Below, in pieces: positions 36,375 through 48,264 of a stretch of DNA of 64,000 nucleotides (position 1 is the first letter of the stretch; the number at the start of each line of letters is the position of its first letter). The stretch lies in the NCBI GenBank assembly GCA_047967505.1, contig CM106538.1. One strand, 5' to 3'. Position numbers and translations under genes: made by a program. This DNA is from Dipteris shenzhenensis (Eukaryota; Polypodiophyta; Polypodiopsida; Gleicheniales). The notes below the pieces were generated by a model. The model was given only the letters and a program-made list of their open reading frames with translations, searched no databases and was not told the origin of the DNA.

Positions 36375-37807
36375 GATGCAAATGAAACAAAATCCCAAAT
36401 GCTAGTACCTGCAAGAGAGAATCACACCAAATACTAGGTGCACCCAAATGTGTATGCCACAATAGAGTGAAATATCACCAAAACTCAAAGCTCAAAGCAT
36501 CAAAAAGATACAGCTGACTCATGTGCATGTACTATGCATCCATGGTCCAAAAGAAAATTGCTAGCAATCCAAAATGCCAATAGGTGCCAAATGGCTCAAG
36601 CATAAACACCATCCATGGGTATATGCATCAATAATATCTCATCCAAGAGAGCATAACACTATCAATGCATCACCTACAATGTGTCAAAGCTATCCCTCAG
36701 CATAAAATAGCATCTATGTGCAAAGCGTCCATAAAAAATAGCATCCCACAAGGTAATCTTTGCCTATCAGCGCATCCAATAAGGATCGCAATGCATCCAA
36801 ATGGCCTATAAATCATCCACTGCAACCCAATGCACACCACGAATGAGCGCACATGGCTCAAACTGCAACCAGAGTGATCTGCATAAGGTATGCTCAAGAA
36901 ATCATGGTCCCACAAAAATGACCGCTACTGAAAATAGAACCTAAGATGCCTCAAAACATGGGCACCATTGCATAATCGGACTTAGCAAGAAAATCTGCAA
37001 ATATCTCTATTCTGCTGGAACTCCAAAATCCCAACCGATGAGTGAGAAACGGGAGTCAACACTTATCCACTGCCATGTGGCATAAATCTAAGTTTTCAAA
37101 ACCTTAGAATGAAAAATGCATAATAGAGAGACGAAATCGAATACACAGAGATCTATAACTCTGAAAATACTCCACCGAATTGCACAAGAACTGACAGGTA
37201 GGGGTTTTTGGGTGTCCGAAACGTAATGGGACAGACGGTTTTAGAAACCGTGGTTTCAATCACTGGGTCCAACACACGGACTGAAAAACGTTTTTTGAAA
37301 CAGAACTGTTTGTAAACTCCACCGGAGTGCAAATGATGAGCAACATAGAAGTTTTAGGACCTCTTGAGTCCACCGGAACTGACAGATCTGCAAATGGTTG
37401 CTCCAAACTTGAGTTCCAACATGCGGGTAGAAAAACGTAGGAACTGACACAGTGAGTCAAAAATCCAATAAAATGATTCCAGATTCAAGAATGAAGGTGT
37501 TTCCAAGCTCCTGAAGTGAAGTGGATACCAAAAGCAAGCAATAGTTGCCTCTACAAGTCAATACAGAGTCTCTGTCATCGAACAGAACAGGAAAAAGCTT
37601 TAAAAACGACTTTTTCTTTGAAAACACTTAACAGGTTCTCAAAACCACTTCGCAAAGCCAAAGTGACTTTTCCAAAGGTTCCTCCAAGGTCTTTGCACAC
37701 TCGGATGCAAGTAAAGTCACCCACAAAGCTTCCCATAGAGCTTCTCCTTCCTCCCACAAAGCTGCTGAGCTTCCAAGCATTCACGCATGCTCAGCTAGAT
37801 CACCCGG

Positions 37808-37819
37808 GCTCTGATACCA
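37808..37819 (-). other. Primer-binding site, initiator tRNA-Met (minus strand)
   Basis: GCTCTGATACCA on the plus strand is TGGTATCAGAGC on the minus strand, a few bases inside the LTR end. Confidence 0.88.
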
Positions 37820-37827
37820 GTTAAGAA

Positions 37828-38020
37828 TGCTCTCAACAGAAGCAAGAACGGAAGAGGGAGAGAGAGAAACAAAGAGCCAAACAAGTTTTGGTGGGTGCAG
37901 AACCACCCTAATCTTCTTTTTCATTCATTTATATATGTGTTTGAGTATTGTACATAACCGGGGTAAAGGCACAGTGACCTTTAACCCCCACAGCATGTTC
38001 ATTATCCACGTTCAATAACA
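37828..38020 (-). repeat. 5' LTR of truncated Copia element
   Basis: On the minus strand it starts TGTTATTGAACG and ends GTTGAGAGCA, about 193 bases. A TATATATAAATG-like stretch (plus-strand 37929-37938) is a possible TATA box. No partner LTR is present for comparison, so edges rest on the TG/CA ends and the primer site. Confidence 0.65.
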
Positions 38021-38039
38021 TCATATTTTGAGATGATGA

Positions 38040-39780
38040 TGATTTGGAGAATGTAGTAGATAGGGGACAAAATTGGAAGACTACTCTCATATACTAGTTC
38101 ACTTACAATCAATTGCAACATGACGTAAGTAACTTACTGTACGGTGACTTGCCATGCGAGTTGGTCTCGAACAAAAGCAATAAATGGCGAACTAGAAGAC
38201 AGAGGGGTGATACCATTGGCCGAATGTACAATATTTCCCCATCAACTGGTAAGCTCTACTTCATGCATATGTTGCTTAATGTGTGCAAGGGTTGCAAGTC
38301 TTTTGATTACCTGCATACTTTTGATAGGCAACTCTATTCTACTTTCATGGTAGCATGCATAGCTAGGGGTTTGTTGGAAAGTGATGATGAATGGTTTTTT
38401 TGTATGCAAGAGGACATGTTTTATCGAAATAGCGCAGACTTGAGACACCTATTTGTCACAATTTTGCTTTTTCATGAGCTAATGTCTCTCGGTTCTTTGT
38501 GGCAAAGATTTCCCTCCGAGAATTTAGATGATTTTTTCCATGCATTGGAATCAAGTATGATTTTTTCCATGCATTGAAATCAAGTATGAGGAATTTAATT
38601 GGTCATCATGCCATGGCAAGAAAAGAGCCTGTATTGCACTTGGAGCATATTCTTCTATAGCTTCGGTGAAGGTTGGTAGACTTTGATGGATTGCCTATTA
38701 TCGACAAATCATCTGTGTCGAAAGTTACAAATGGTTTATTGCAAGAAGAAAGAATGTTTGATGCTATGACAGAAGCACAAATTGTCCAACGGATGGTAAG
38801 TACCTTAAATCATGCCAATGGTCTCCCTTCGATCAAATTTTGGTAAGGATCTATAAAGATGGTGGTAAGGTTGGCTAAGCTAATAATTCAAATGAGGCAC
38901 CCATGACTCGTCGGTTTTCATTTGAAGCATTGGATAGAACATTGCAAGATATCATTCAAACTAAGGAACATTTTGGTGGAAAGGTGGTGCTGTTGGGGGG
39001 GGGGGATTTTAGGCAAGCCTTGTCAATGCTTCCAGAGGAAACATAAGGAAACATAAGAGGAATTATCAATGCTACCTTATGCCACTCATGGATTTGGAGA
39101 TGCACTATAGTATTGAAGCTAACACATAATATGTGGGTTCTTCAAAATGGTGATTATTCAATTGAGCAAGAGTTCATACAATGGGTTTTGGACATTGGAA
39201 ATGTGATGAACAGGCATGTACAAGAAGATACTATTGTAGTTCCATCACAAATGCTTTTAGAGACAAAGTCCATGGAAGGCCTAATTGGATGGGCATATAG
39301 AGGGCTTACAATTGTTGTGGATTTTGCACCATATTTTTAAGAGTGCACTATTCTTGCACCTCACAACCTTGAGGTTGATGCAATTAGTTTTACTCATTGA
39401 AGGAAATGCCCGAGAAGCATAGACTCAATGGATAACTCAAATGGAGATTCTTTTTTGTATGTAGTAGAGTATCTGAACAGTCTGGATCTTGGTGGTGGAT
39501 ACCCGCCTCATTGATTGGTTTTGAAAAGGAATCTCCTATAATGTTGTTGCACAATCTAAATCCTCGCCATTCAATGACTGTGTAATGGGACTCAATTGTA
39601 TTGCAAAGATTTTCACATGAAAGCATTAAAAACTAAAATTATTACTGGTACCAATACTAGAGTTAGGACATTGTCTATTTTGGGTCTATACTTGGTGACA
39701 CAAGTGTTCCATCATGGGTAGCTATACGTGGCTTTCTCGCATATCCAAGCATCGAATGTTGTCAAGTATTCCTTCCGAAG
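38040..39780 (+). pseudogene. Helitron helicase remnant
   Basis: From about 38113 the frame reads the segment that precedes the PIF1-type helicase in plant Helitrons: CELVSNKSNKWRTRRQRG, GRMYNISPSTGKLYFMHMLL, then ARGLLESDDEWFFCMQE and RHLFVTILLF. After a break, EAPM-like and FEALDRTLQDI-like sequence (with frameshifts) leads to GGDFRQALSMLP near 39010, FIQWVLDIGN near 39180, VPSQMLLE near 39245, and FHMKALKTKIITGTN with GLYLVTQVFHHG near 39690. The Walker A block expected between about 38810 and 38890 is missing. Neither Helitron terminus was identified. The copy is inactive. Confidence 0.8.
38529..38586 (+). repeat. 29-bp tandem duplication inside Helitron ORF
   Basis: Two copies, 38529-38557 and 38558-38586, beginning TGATTTTTTCCATGCATTG, differ by one base. 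The duplication shifts the frame (29 is not a multiple of three) and ends the open frame at 38577. Confidence 0.93.
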
Positions 39781-42257
39781 AATGTGTATGATGCCATTGA
39801 TGAGGATGCAGGAATAATTTCTACCATAAATGTTGTATACAAAGAAGTTTTTTAATTGGCAACATCAAGAGCCTAGGAGTATGCCATTATTCTTTTAAAC
39901 CCTCCAACAAATTTTCATTCATGTAATCTCTATATTATAAATGGTATTGTAGGCTTTAAGAATCTATTTTTGTATCATTGTGTTCTTTCAATTGATCAAA
40001 AGACTATTAATTGGAAGCTTGTGAAGCATGGATTGAAAAGTGGTGCCAACCCTTTGTATAGCTTTTTTGACTTCATTCAATATTCCATTCAAAAACTATT
40101 GTATCTCTTGGGGAATGCTAGCTAGATGTATACATATTATATAATAGTTCATGACTTTGTCCTTCACAATGCCTGACTTCTATTAGTTTTCTGTTCTCAC
40201 TACTTTGTGAGAATTAATTTTTCTTTAAGTTATGGGTTTGCAATATACTATAGACTACTTTGTCTAGACATTATGGTTTAGAAAGTCTTTTGTTTTCTCC
40301 CATGTATATAGATTGACACATATGTATCTTTATTGCAATGGGGTAGGATGAATGGATCATTTACCTTTACCAACCCGAAACAAGAGCGTGGGTGGCAAGT
40401 ACATAATTGCTTAATAGTGAAGTTCTATGTTGATTTCTATTTAATAGTGGTCATTGTGACATTTAAAAATATACAGATCCTATGGGGGCTGGTGGTCTTT
40501 AGAGCACGTGCAACTACTGTTACATCTACTAGAGTTGTTGAGGTACCTTGGGTAGAAAACATGTATGCTTTGTTTTTTTAAAAATAAAAAGTTATTTGGA
40601 TTATATATGAGTGGGTAAACATGCTAATTGTTTTTATTTTAGGATTGTTCCCGATTCAAGGTTTGTAATGAACCTCCACGTCGATCATCCTTTTGTGGGA
40701 TGGATCCATTTGGTATTTTACAAAATGTGGTTGCTCAATGGCTTGATGGGACTGATGGACCGCATACCATCTCTAACTACTATTGGTTGGGATACCATGC
40801 ACATGTGAGAAAATGACTTTTCTATGAAGGGATGAATTTATACTATTCATATACCATTGTCTGCATTGTTCGCAGTGTTGTGTGCAAGAGTAAACACTCT
40901 AACTAATAATTTTTTGTTTTATCAACATATAGTAATAAAAGTTTTCTAGCTCAATAATTATAGTCCTTAAATTAGCTTTTTGTTTAACGTGGGTCCAGAT
41001 CGGATTGTTAATAGTGTGTGGAATGTCCATCATCAACATGGATGTGGCAAACAGATGTCACTCTTTTCTTGGATATATGACTTGCTTCTTGGATATAGAT
41101 ATTGCATGTTCAAATATATGACTTCTTTTCATATGTAATATTTTGAAGCACTCTGTTATAGAGCATTTTTTGGTTGGAGTATGTTGCTTGCATTTAAATG
41201 TTTTGTTGTGTTGTAAAAAAAGACGTAACAAATATGGGTGGCCTACGTTCCCAACCTTGAGCATGCATATTTCATTTGTATGCATACAAACACATTTAAT
41301 TCAAATAATTTCATAAAGTCTATTTATTTATTTACTCAAACTAATGTATCCCATGAACCAAGATTGATTATGTTGCCATGTAGCACTACATTGGCACCGA
41401 ATATATCCAATGCATTAGGCACATAATGTCGCATGAAAGAACTAAAGCCATGTATGAATGCTGAGAGGTGGTTTTAGGAAGCTGAGGGGTTCAATGGAAA
41501 AACCATTTTTCATAAGAAATAAAAAGGCTTTAAACAATTTAGGCCTTCCAAGGGAATGTCATCCTCCAAATATGCGAGCTTTTACCAGGCATGTTCAAGC
41601 ATACACATAAACACACATGTGCATGCATGAGCAAAAATGCATGTGCATTACACACATTGTTATATAGCCATACTACTCAAGGGGGATATAAGTTTGTTGG
41701 TTGATCTTTGCACTCAAGTGATTAACGGATATTTGTGGGTTCTTTTAAGCCTATAGTTTGGATTGTTGGAATGTACACATAGCAAGCGGGAGTAGAGCTA
41801 TCAATTGGTTGAATTAAATGGAACCCATTCTACCCTAATGAAGTCTTAAATTAAGAAAGACTGACAAGAAGCAGATCATTACTTAGTTGCTTGAGTCAAT
41901 ACACCCCAAGTAGTTTTGTTTTCCACTCAAAGGCATTGGATGTTCTCCTCCAAAATTGTCTTTCTTCAATTTTAAAAGTTTAATTGTATTAAATATATTT
42001 TAATTATTGTTCAAATTAAATTTTTTGAATTATATATACCTTCAAATGAAAAATCAATTTAGGCTGATAACTAGGATGATTCATTACAAGTGATGACTTA
42101 ATTCATTTAATTTAGATCACATAATGAATAAAAAGGCACTCCAATGGTTTCATTGGGATTTGATTAAGAAACATATTAGGAGGCATACAAATGTTGAAAT
42201 ATGTAAACATAGCAAGTCGCTTTCACAAGGGGATAGGGGGGGAGAGAGGGAGATGGG

Positions 42258-42259
<2 letters not shown>
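39781..42259. other. No recognisable gene
   Basis: AT-rich DNA. Short open frames at 40333-40581 and 40611-40808 show no family motif. Some of this may be Helitron tail or passenger DNA, but the Helitron 3' end could not be placed. Confidence 0.45.

Positions 42260-42336
<77 letters not shown>
42260..42336. repeat. (AG)n microsatellite
   Basis: AG repeat with two AAAG interruptions. Confidence 0.95.
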
Positions 42337-42337
<1 letters not shown>

Positions 42338-42424
42338 CAATGCTACAAATATTAATTTTTGCAACTAAATATTCTAAATTAAATTTTGCAACTAAACATT
42401 CCTGGATATAAATAGCAACCTTTG

Positions 42425-42700
42425 ATTCAACGGAGTGGGTCTTAGTGGAGCAGGTCTGTAGTGGAGTGGGTTAAAGAACTTTGAGACCAACGGAGCATGT
42501 CTATAGCAGAGCAAGTCTGTAACCCATCGTAAATGGGCCATGCTACTCTTATCAGCGGAGCGGGTCTGTAGTGGAATGGGTTACAAAAATTTGAGACCAA
42601 TGGAGCAGGTCTATAGCGAAGAAGGTCTATAACAGAGTGGGTCTATAGTAGAGAAGGTCTATAACCTGTCGCATAAATGGGTCATGCTACTCTTATCAAG
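42425..42700 (+). repeat. Nested tandem repeat: GGTCTATAG units inside a ~125-bp duplication
   Basis: Small units of the form GAGCAGGTCTATAGYRGA (17-20 bases) repeat about ten times. They sit inside a larger duplication in which TGGGCCATGCTACTCTTATC (42535-42554) returns as TGGGTCATGCTACTCTTATC (about 42678). No reading frame is implied. Confidence 0.82.
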
Positions 42701-43391
42701 CGACCTTGCCAGGATTGAGCTAGTTGGCCAATAGTAGGGTAGACTGAAAATGCAGCAGAGATTATTCTTACTAAAGGCCTACTCCATGTGCAGCACTTTA
42801 AATTGGTAAAGCATAACACCAGTTACTACTACAGTGAGTGCGATGTAATCTTGCTATATATTAAGGAGGGTGAACATCATGAGAGGCTGCCACGAGGAGC
42901 CCATGCCAATGTGGCAAGCAAAGTGGAGGTTTGTAGGTAGGTTCGGAGGTTTGGGCACACAGAGAGAGCCTGGAGAAGTTGCTTTGGTGGACACATGGGG
43001 ACTCTAGAGAAGCACTGGCAGGCAAAACAATTGCTCTAGACTGCCATGCGATGGGACAGAGGGTCTAGGGTAGAGAGACGTGTTTCAGTGTGCCACATGG
43101 CATGAGGCAGGGGATAGCGAGGACACAGGTGCAACTACCACATGCGCCATTAAACGGGGCACAGATAGCAGACTAAATGGTTGGTGAGAGGCTATGTGGC
43201 TGAGGCAAGGCTGCAGTAACCTCACCCGCAGCACAGTCATAGACTCACAGATGTGGCACCGTCAGATGAGGAGTAGGGGGTAGTGGCAGAGCTGTAGTGG
43301 TGCAGTGCCACAGTAGCAGAGATGCAAGCCCGCGCAATGTGCCAGAGAGGAAGGGGAGAGGACACACAGCGAGTGGCGAGAGGGGGGGAAG

Positions 43392-43394
<3 letters not shown>

Positions 43395-43484
<90 letters not shown>

Positions 43485-43500
43485 GGGGGGAGAGGATAGC

Positions 43501-43534
<34 letters not shown>
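43395..43534. repeat. (GA)n - G17 - (CA)n compound tract
   Basis: GA repeat at 43395-43473, a run of 17 G at 43474-43490, then (CA)n at about 43504-43533. More GA repeats follow at 43604-43632. Long open frames on both strands here are repeat artefacts. Confidence 0.95.
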
Positions 43535-43537
<3 letters not shown>

Positions 43538-43596
43538 GAGAGACAAAAGAGAGACAAAAGAGAGAGAGCAAGAGAGAGGGGGGCAAAGAGGAGTTC

Positions 43597-43638
<42 letters not shown>

Positions 43639-43656
43639 GAGAGGGGGGGAGAGAGA

Positions 43657-44155
43657 TGTTGGCTCTCAAAGCATCTAAGAAGTTCAACACATGTGATATA
43701 GAAAACACACAATGTTGCAGCAATGAAGATGACTCGACTCCTATTACTTCTTGACAAAATGAGGAATATTGGCTATTACAAGACCTACAAATGACCCCTA
43801 TACCTAGAACTATGAGTAGCTACTAGCTGCGACTCCTACAGGCTCGATGCTTCGACAAAAAGACAGATCTAATTGCCTCCATAGTTCATATACTAATCAG
43901 CTTGGGAGAGATGTCGATTGCAGCCCTCGAACATGTGAACCTTTAAAATCTGTTTGCTGTCAACCAAAGACCAAACACGCGTTCACCATGCATAGGCTAG
44001 TCTCCATATGCTTGCATGGTCTAATCCTCTTCTAGCAGCCACCTCATGAGCACATGAATAAATCACACGACTACCCAGTCGACCACCTGAAGAGCTAATT
44101 CACACAAAAGTGACCCCTAACGGAATTTAGGTCCCTTGTGAAGGAATCTCCAACA
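43657..44155 (-). repeat. 3' LTR of outer Copia element
   Basis: 499 bases, TGTTGGCTCTC...CCAACA on the plus strand. It matches the uninterrupted parts of 60608-62038 throughout, with scattered substitutions and indels. Confidence 0.9.
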
Positions 44156-44164
44156 AACCCCCCT
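44156..44164 (-). other. Polypurine tract of outer Copia element
   Basis: AACCCCCCT on the plus strand (AGGGGGGTT on the minus) directly precedes the 3' LTR in minus orientation. Confidence 0.75.
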
Positions 44165-44375
44165 CAATCCAAACAAGGGATGAACAACCACAAGATGGAC
44201 ATCACAGTCCACAATTCTTCACTAGCTTCATAGCCCTCCAAACATTGCAGTGACATCGTAGTCACTAAAACAACCATCAAACAAAGCTTACTGTTTGGCA
44301 TCGTAGCCAAACCCAGAACCATCATTACTCAAAATGCCCAATCCTGATCGGGCATATCATCACTCACTAAACCAG

Positions 44376-45130
44376 CTATATCTCCTTTGAAGTAGACTCC
44401 TTGATCACATGCCTTGTGCTTTTCCTTTTTCGTCTCTTCATCCTTTTGTTTTCTGACACAGAACCTCTAGATATGCCCTGGCTAATTGCTGCAATAGTAA
44501 CATGCACAGATATCTCTATTCTTGTTTCTCTAGTCCTTGATGGCAAATGCAGCTTCACCACTAGGAAACATACTCTCCTCTCGCTTCTCTTCTGCCATAA
44601 GCAACCCCACACAATCAATGTAATCTGCTTCATCATCCAATCTGAGAATTCATGAAGTCTCATTGAACTTGGAAGGAAGGATCTTCAGTATTATAGCCTT
44701 TTGATCTTTGTCCTTGATTTTGGATCCAAGGTCTTGCAGTTGTTTCAACAAAGACTACATGCGGTTCAGGAAGGTGGCTAAGTCTTCATTGTCATCCATG
44801 CGTAAGTCGTACAATTGTTGCTTTAAATAGCCTTCGAATGACACATCTTCACTCCAAACAATGTTTCAAGAACTGTCCAATTAGTAACAGTCGACTTAGT
44901 GACTTTGAAATGATGAAAGTAATCCTCCCCTAGTGTTTGACCCATCATGCCAATAGCTTTGTCACTCTGCTTCCTCCAGACCCATTTCTCAGCCTCTCCA
45001 CTAGTCGGTTCTTTCTCTATCCCAGACACGATACTCCATAAACCTTTTTGCATGAACCACAATTTAGTTGAGAGTTGTCAGCTCGCAAAATTCCAACCAT
45101 GGAACTTGATTAACGTCGCTCTTTGTCTTC
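44376..45130 (-). pseudogene. Copia gag pseudogene of outer element
   Basis: On the minus strand the N-terminal part opens near 45145 with MDLGKKTKSDVNQVPW and continues through KGLWSIVSGIEKEPTSGEAE and QSDKAIGMMGQTLGEDYFHH. Further on are SLLKQLQDLGSKIKDKDQKA and ILKILPSKF in shifted frames, typical of UBN2 gag. A zinc knuckle CYYCSN-PGHI-RFC lies near 44500 with two in-frame stops. No pol follows before the polypurine tract. Confidence 0.72.
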
Positions 45131-45190
45131 TTTCCCAAATCCATGGAACAAGGAGTAGATACCTAGAGTCTCCTAAAAACAAGCCTCACA

Positions 45191-45220
45191 TTAGGGGAGA
45201 ATTGGGGTCTCCAAAGGGCC
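45191..45220 (+). repeat. Left terminal inverted repeat
   Basis: Begins TTAGGGGAGAATTGGGGTCT and ends AAAGGGCC. Sequence similarity to the right end stops after GGGCC. Confidence 0.78.
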
Positions 45221-45675
45221 CCCAATTAGTGTTTCCTAATTTTAAGGGATTAGTGAGGTATTTGAGGTGTACCAATGGGAGTGCTCCTTTTTGTGGGGCA
45301 ATGCCATGTTGAGGTGGAGGGTGGCAGACCTACAAACAGCCCCTATTGGCTACTCCTCTTACACTGGGGACCACTCAAACCATCCCCCCCCCTCAACCCA
45401 TGCTTGACCCTTCTCCCATATGCACCTCCCCCAAACAAACCTACAAGTCATTCAAGAGGTGGTGGGCCCTTCTGGGCGAATTTTTCCCCCCTCTCAGCTT
45501 GTTACAGGCCTGCCCCCTCCTCTTCTCTGGTCCAACTCCATTCTCCCTCCATTTTTCAAACGTGGGAACTCATTTGGCATCTTCTCTGCCCCCTCCTACT
45601 CTGGTCCACTATGTTTCTCCCTCTCTGGCACCTCCTGTAGCAGCTGCTCATTCTCTCTCCACTCCTAGTTGTAGC

Positions 45676-45870
45676 ACCTCCTACAACACCAGCTGCTCAT
45701 CCCCCTCTGCTCTTTCTTCCTCCATTCCTAGCTACAGTACCTCCTATAGTGGCTGCTCATCCCCCTCTGCTCTTTCTCCCTCCATTCCTAGCTACAACAC
45801 CTCCTGGAGTAGCTGCTCATCCTGCTCTACTCTTTCTCCCTCCATTCCTAGCTATAGCACCTCTTGGAGC
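45676..45870 (+). repeat. 60-bp subterminal tandem repeat, about 3.3 copies
   Basis: Exact 60-base period; copies contain GCTGCTCATCC, CTCTTTCTCCCTCCATTCCT and AGCTACA. A shorter variant lies at about 45630-45675. The period equals 20 codons and one frame reads Ser-rich repeats (SPSIPSYSTS), but this frame lies upstream of the likely gene start. It could also be a transposase-binding array. Confidence 0.88.
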
Positions 45871-45992
45871 TTCTCTCAAGCTTCAGTTGCACCCTCTATA
45901 CTTTCTCCCTCTCTCTCCCTCTATCGGAGCTACTCTCTCCCTCCAAGCTTCACTTTCTAGTCCACTATTGCTGTTGTGACCTCTGTACAAGC

Positions 45993-47268
45993 ATGGTGAG
46001 GAGACCATACATGTACTCTGTGTCCCACAGGAGCAAAAATGCACTGGGTGAATGGGTGCCTTGCACCTACAGCTTGAATGATTGGATAGTCATGAGAGGA
46101 TCTGCCAAGGGTCCACATAAGCTTCCTAAGAGAAAAAGAGGTGATCTTTTGCATGAATGGAAGGGCCGCATCATGAAGTTCAAGCTTGGGAAGAAAGGAT
46201 TGCTTGAAAGGCGCAACACATCTACATGGGGAAGGACATGCACCTTCCTCCGTCGAGCAATCAATCGACAATACCATCGCATTGTAAGTCTACATTTTGT
46301 GTAAGATTTTGAAGTGTAATGCGTCGGCTTGAAATTGTATTTTGAAATAGAACCAGTGTAATGAGTCAGTTTGAAATTGTATTTTGAAATAGCACTTGTG
46401 CATAGCATATGTATTTCCTTCAGACTTTGAGGAGTGGGAACCAGTCGAGTGCTTCTTAAGTAAGTTTACTGCCATTCATGAGGATTTAGGAAGGCAAATG
46501 CACACTGGAGAGAAGTCCTCTACTTTGAAACAGAGAAATATCTATTGGTATAATGCCAAGTACATTACTCCAAGGACAGCATCAGGCTATGGCCATCTTT
46601 AATGCATTGCAACACCACAACTTGAAGACATGGATTGCAGCATGGTGGACACAAGAATAATGCAATCATGCAAGGAAAATATTGCAAAGGATGTGGGCAT
46701 GGCCATGAAGTTTACATTTGGCTCTAAATGGGTAAGGTTGTCTTGGTTTATGCCTCTACACATTTTTGCTTCTTGTTTTCATAATATCCACATGCACAGA
46801 ACAAAAACCATGTGGTCATGCAAGTGCCTACATGAGAATGCCCTTGAGGAATTGCTTGGGGTGAATTGGGGAAGCAGGTCAGGTGAACAAAAGGGTGATT
46901 TGTTTCAATGCCATGTATGTAAGGACAATGTGGTTGTCAAGTACCACGTCTCCCGCCAAATGTTATATTTTGCTTTCCAATATAGGCACTGGAAGAAAAC
47001 AGTGACAATTGGCTCCCCCTTGACTCTAAAGATGATGATAATACAGGGGTAAGTTTATGTATTGGTTCTCATTTGGGAGATGTTAAGAATGTGACTGTCA
47101 TGCCACAGTGGACTCTCAGGGATGTGTGGGAACAACTATAGGTCATGGAGGATGACATGTCTGAGTCCTTTCACTTTACCTTAAATGGTGAAAAGGTAGG
47201 AAAGCGTGCAGAGAAGCTCGTGCATAGTGCCACTTTTATCCCTCCTGCAATATTTAAGATTGTCTAGA
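45993..47268 (+). pseudogene. Left gene 1 of the DNA transposon, function unknown
   Basis: The first exon (45993-46283) encodes 97 residues, MVRRPYMYSVSHRSKNALG onward, basic and rich in Trp and Arg, ending at a GTAAGT donor. An exon follows the acceptor AG at 46423 and reads FEEWEPVECFLSKF, KQRNIYWYNAKYI and MKFTFGSKW up to a second GTAAGG donor near 46732. A third exon starts after AG at 46799 and reads TMWSCKCLHENALEELLG and FQCHVCKDNVVVKYHV, then DVWEQL and FHFTLNGEKVGKRA to a stop near 47268. Phases do not match perfectly and in-frame stops occur (about 46600 and 47140), so it is broken. Cys pairs (CKC, CHVC) hint at metal binding. I do not recognise a family. Confidence 0.5.
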
Positions 47269-47871
47269 AAATGTGGGGTGGAACAATTGTGGATTTTGAC
47301 ATTTTCCAATTAATAGTGGTGCAATTAATTTTGATGTTTTGAATGGTTTTGTTTCATGTCAATGTCAAGTTTTTCCCAAAAATTTTATAATTCTTTTTAT
47401 TTTTTATATTTAGAACATTTGGGTATATATAGGTTATAAAGTTACTTTAGTTTCAAAGTTTCACTATCATAGCCATAGTTCTCCTAGCTACCAAACTACC
47501 ATGGATTCTGCTAGGCCTTCCTTCCACGATTTCATCTCCCGTACTCCATTAATTGATAGAGAGGAGGAGTTATTTCCAGTCTTTGATAAGAGCATAGATG
47601 TCCTAGGCACCTACTTGGGAGCCTGAGATGATTTTGAAGACCTCATCAAGTACATGCAAGAATGCATATCAACTTGATGAGTCTACAAAAAGATGGGTCC
47701 CAATTGATTATTTGAAGTACTTGTTCAATCAAGAACCCAGGCTCGTGAAGCATTTAGATCACTTTTGAGCCCAACTCACACCCCTAGGATTTAGGGAGGT
47801 GGACACTGATGACCTCCTAGCATGTGGAGTCATCGAAAACACAGGAAATAGGTTCCTATCTTGGGAAATGA

Positions 47872-48186
47872 TGTAGAGAAGGGGGAAGGGGCAGATTTGG
47901 AGATGGGGAGAGAATAGCAAAAGGAAGGGAGGAGAAGAGAGGAGAAGGGGAAGGAGAAAGGAAGAGAGAGAAGGTTGAGGGAATAGAGAGAGGGAGAGAG
48001 AGAGAGTGTGTGAGTGTAGGCAGCAGGTAGCAGGAGGGAGAGTAGATAGGATTAGATGTCACATCAAAAAGTGCCTTACAATCCTTTTGGGTTGACTTAT
48101 ATAGTCCCCCACAGTTCCCACATTTCCCCTACTATTCTCCCATCTATTTCCCCCTTAAAATCCTTCTTTTTCCCACCTTCATTACA
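47872..48186 (-). repeat. 3' LTR of chromovirus
   Basis: 315 bases, TGTAGAGAAG...CTTCATTACA on the plus strand. A TATATAA box (minus strand) lies at plus positions 48097-48103. Confidence 0.95.
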
Positions 48187-48203
48187 GCCATCCCTTCCCA
48201 AAG
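48187..48203 (-). other. Polypurine tract of chromovirus
   Basis: On the minus strand GGGAAGGGATGGC abuts the LTR start. Confidence 0.7.
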
Positions 48204-48264
48204 AATTTTGCCCTCAAAATTTCCAAGAGGTCGCCTTGGATGAGAAGGATACAACAGAAACTGA

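Larger units (their letters stand above)
34440..38020 (-). mobile_element. 5' part of a Copia LTR element, truncated in integrase
   Basis: Read on the minus strand: LTR 38020-37828, primer site, a ~1.4-kb leader, then gag-protease-integrase from 36374 to about 34440. No reverse transcriptase, RNase H or second LTR is seen, so the element was cut off, with the break near 34440. The LTR end abuts a Helitron remnant at 38020 on the right. Confidence 0.82.

Noticed and set aside
43237-43757. 170-codon Ser/Leu-rich frame and its reverse Arg/Glu frame
   Set aside because: Pure GA/CA repeat artefact; both strands open because dinucleotide repeats lack stops.
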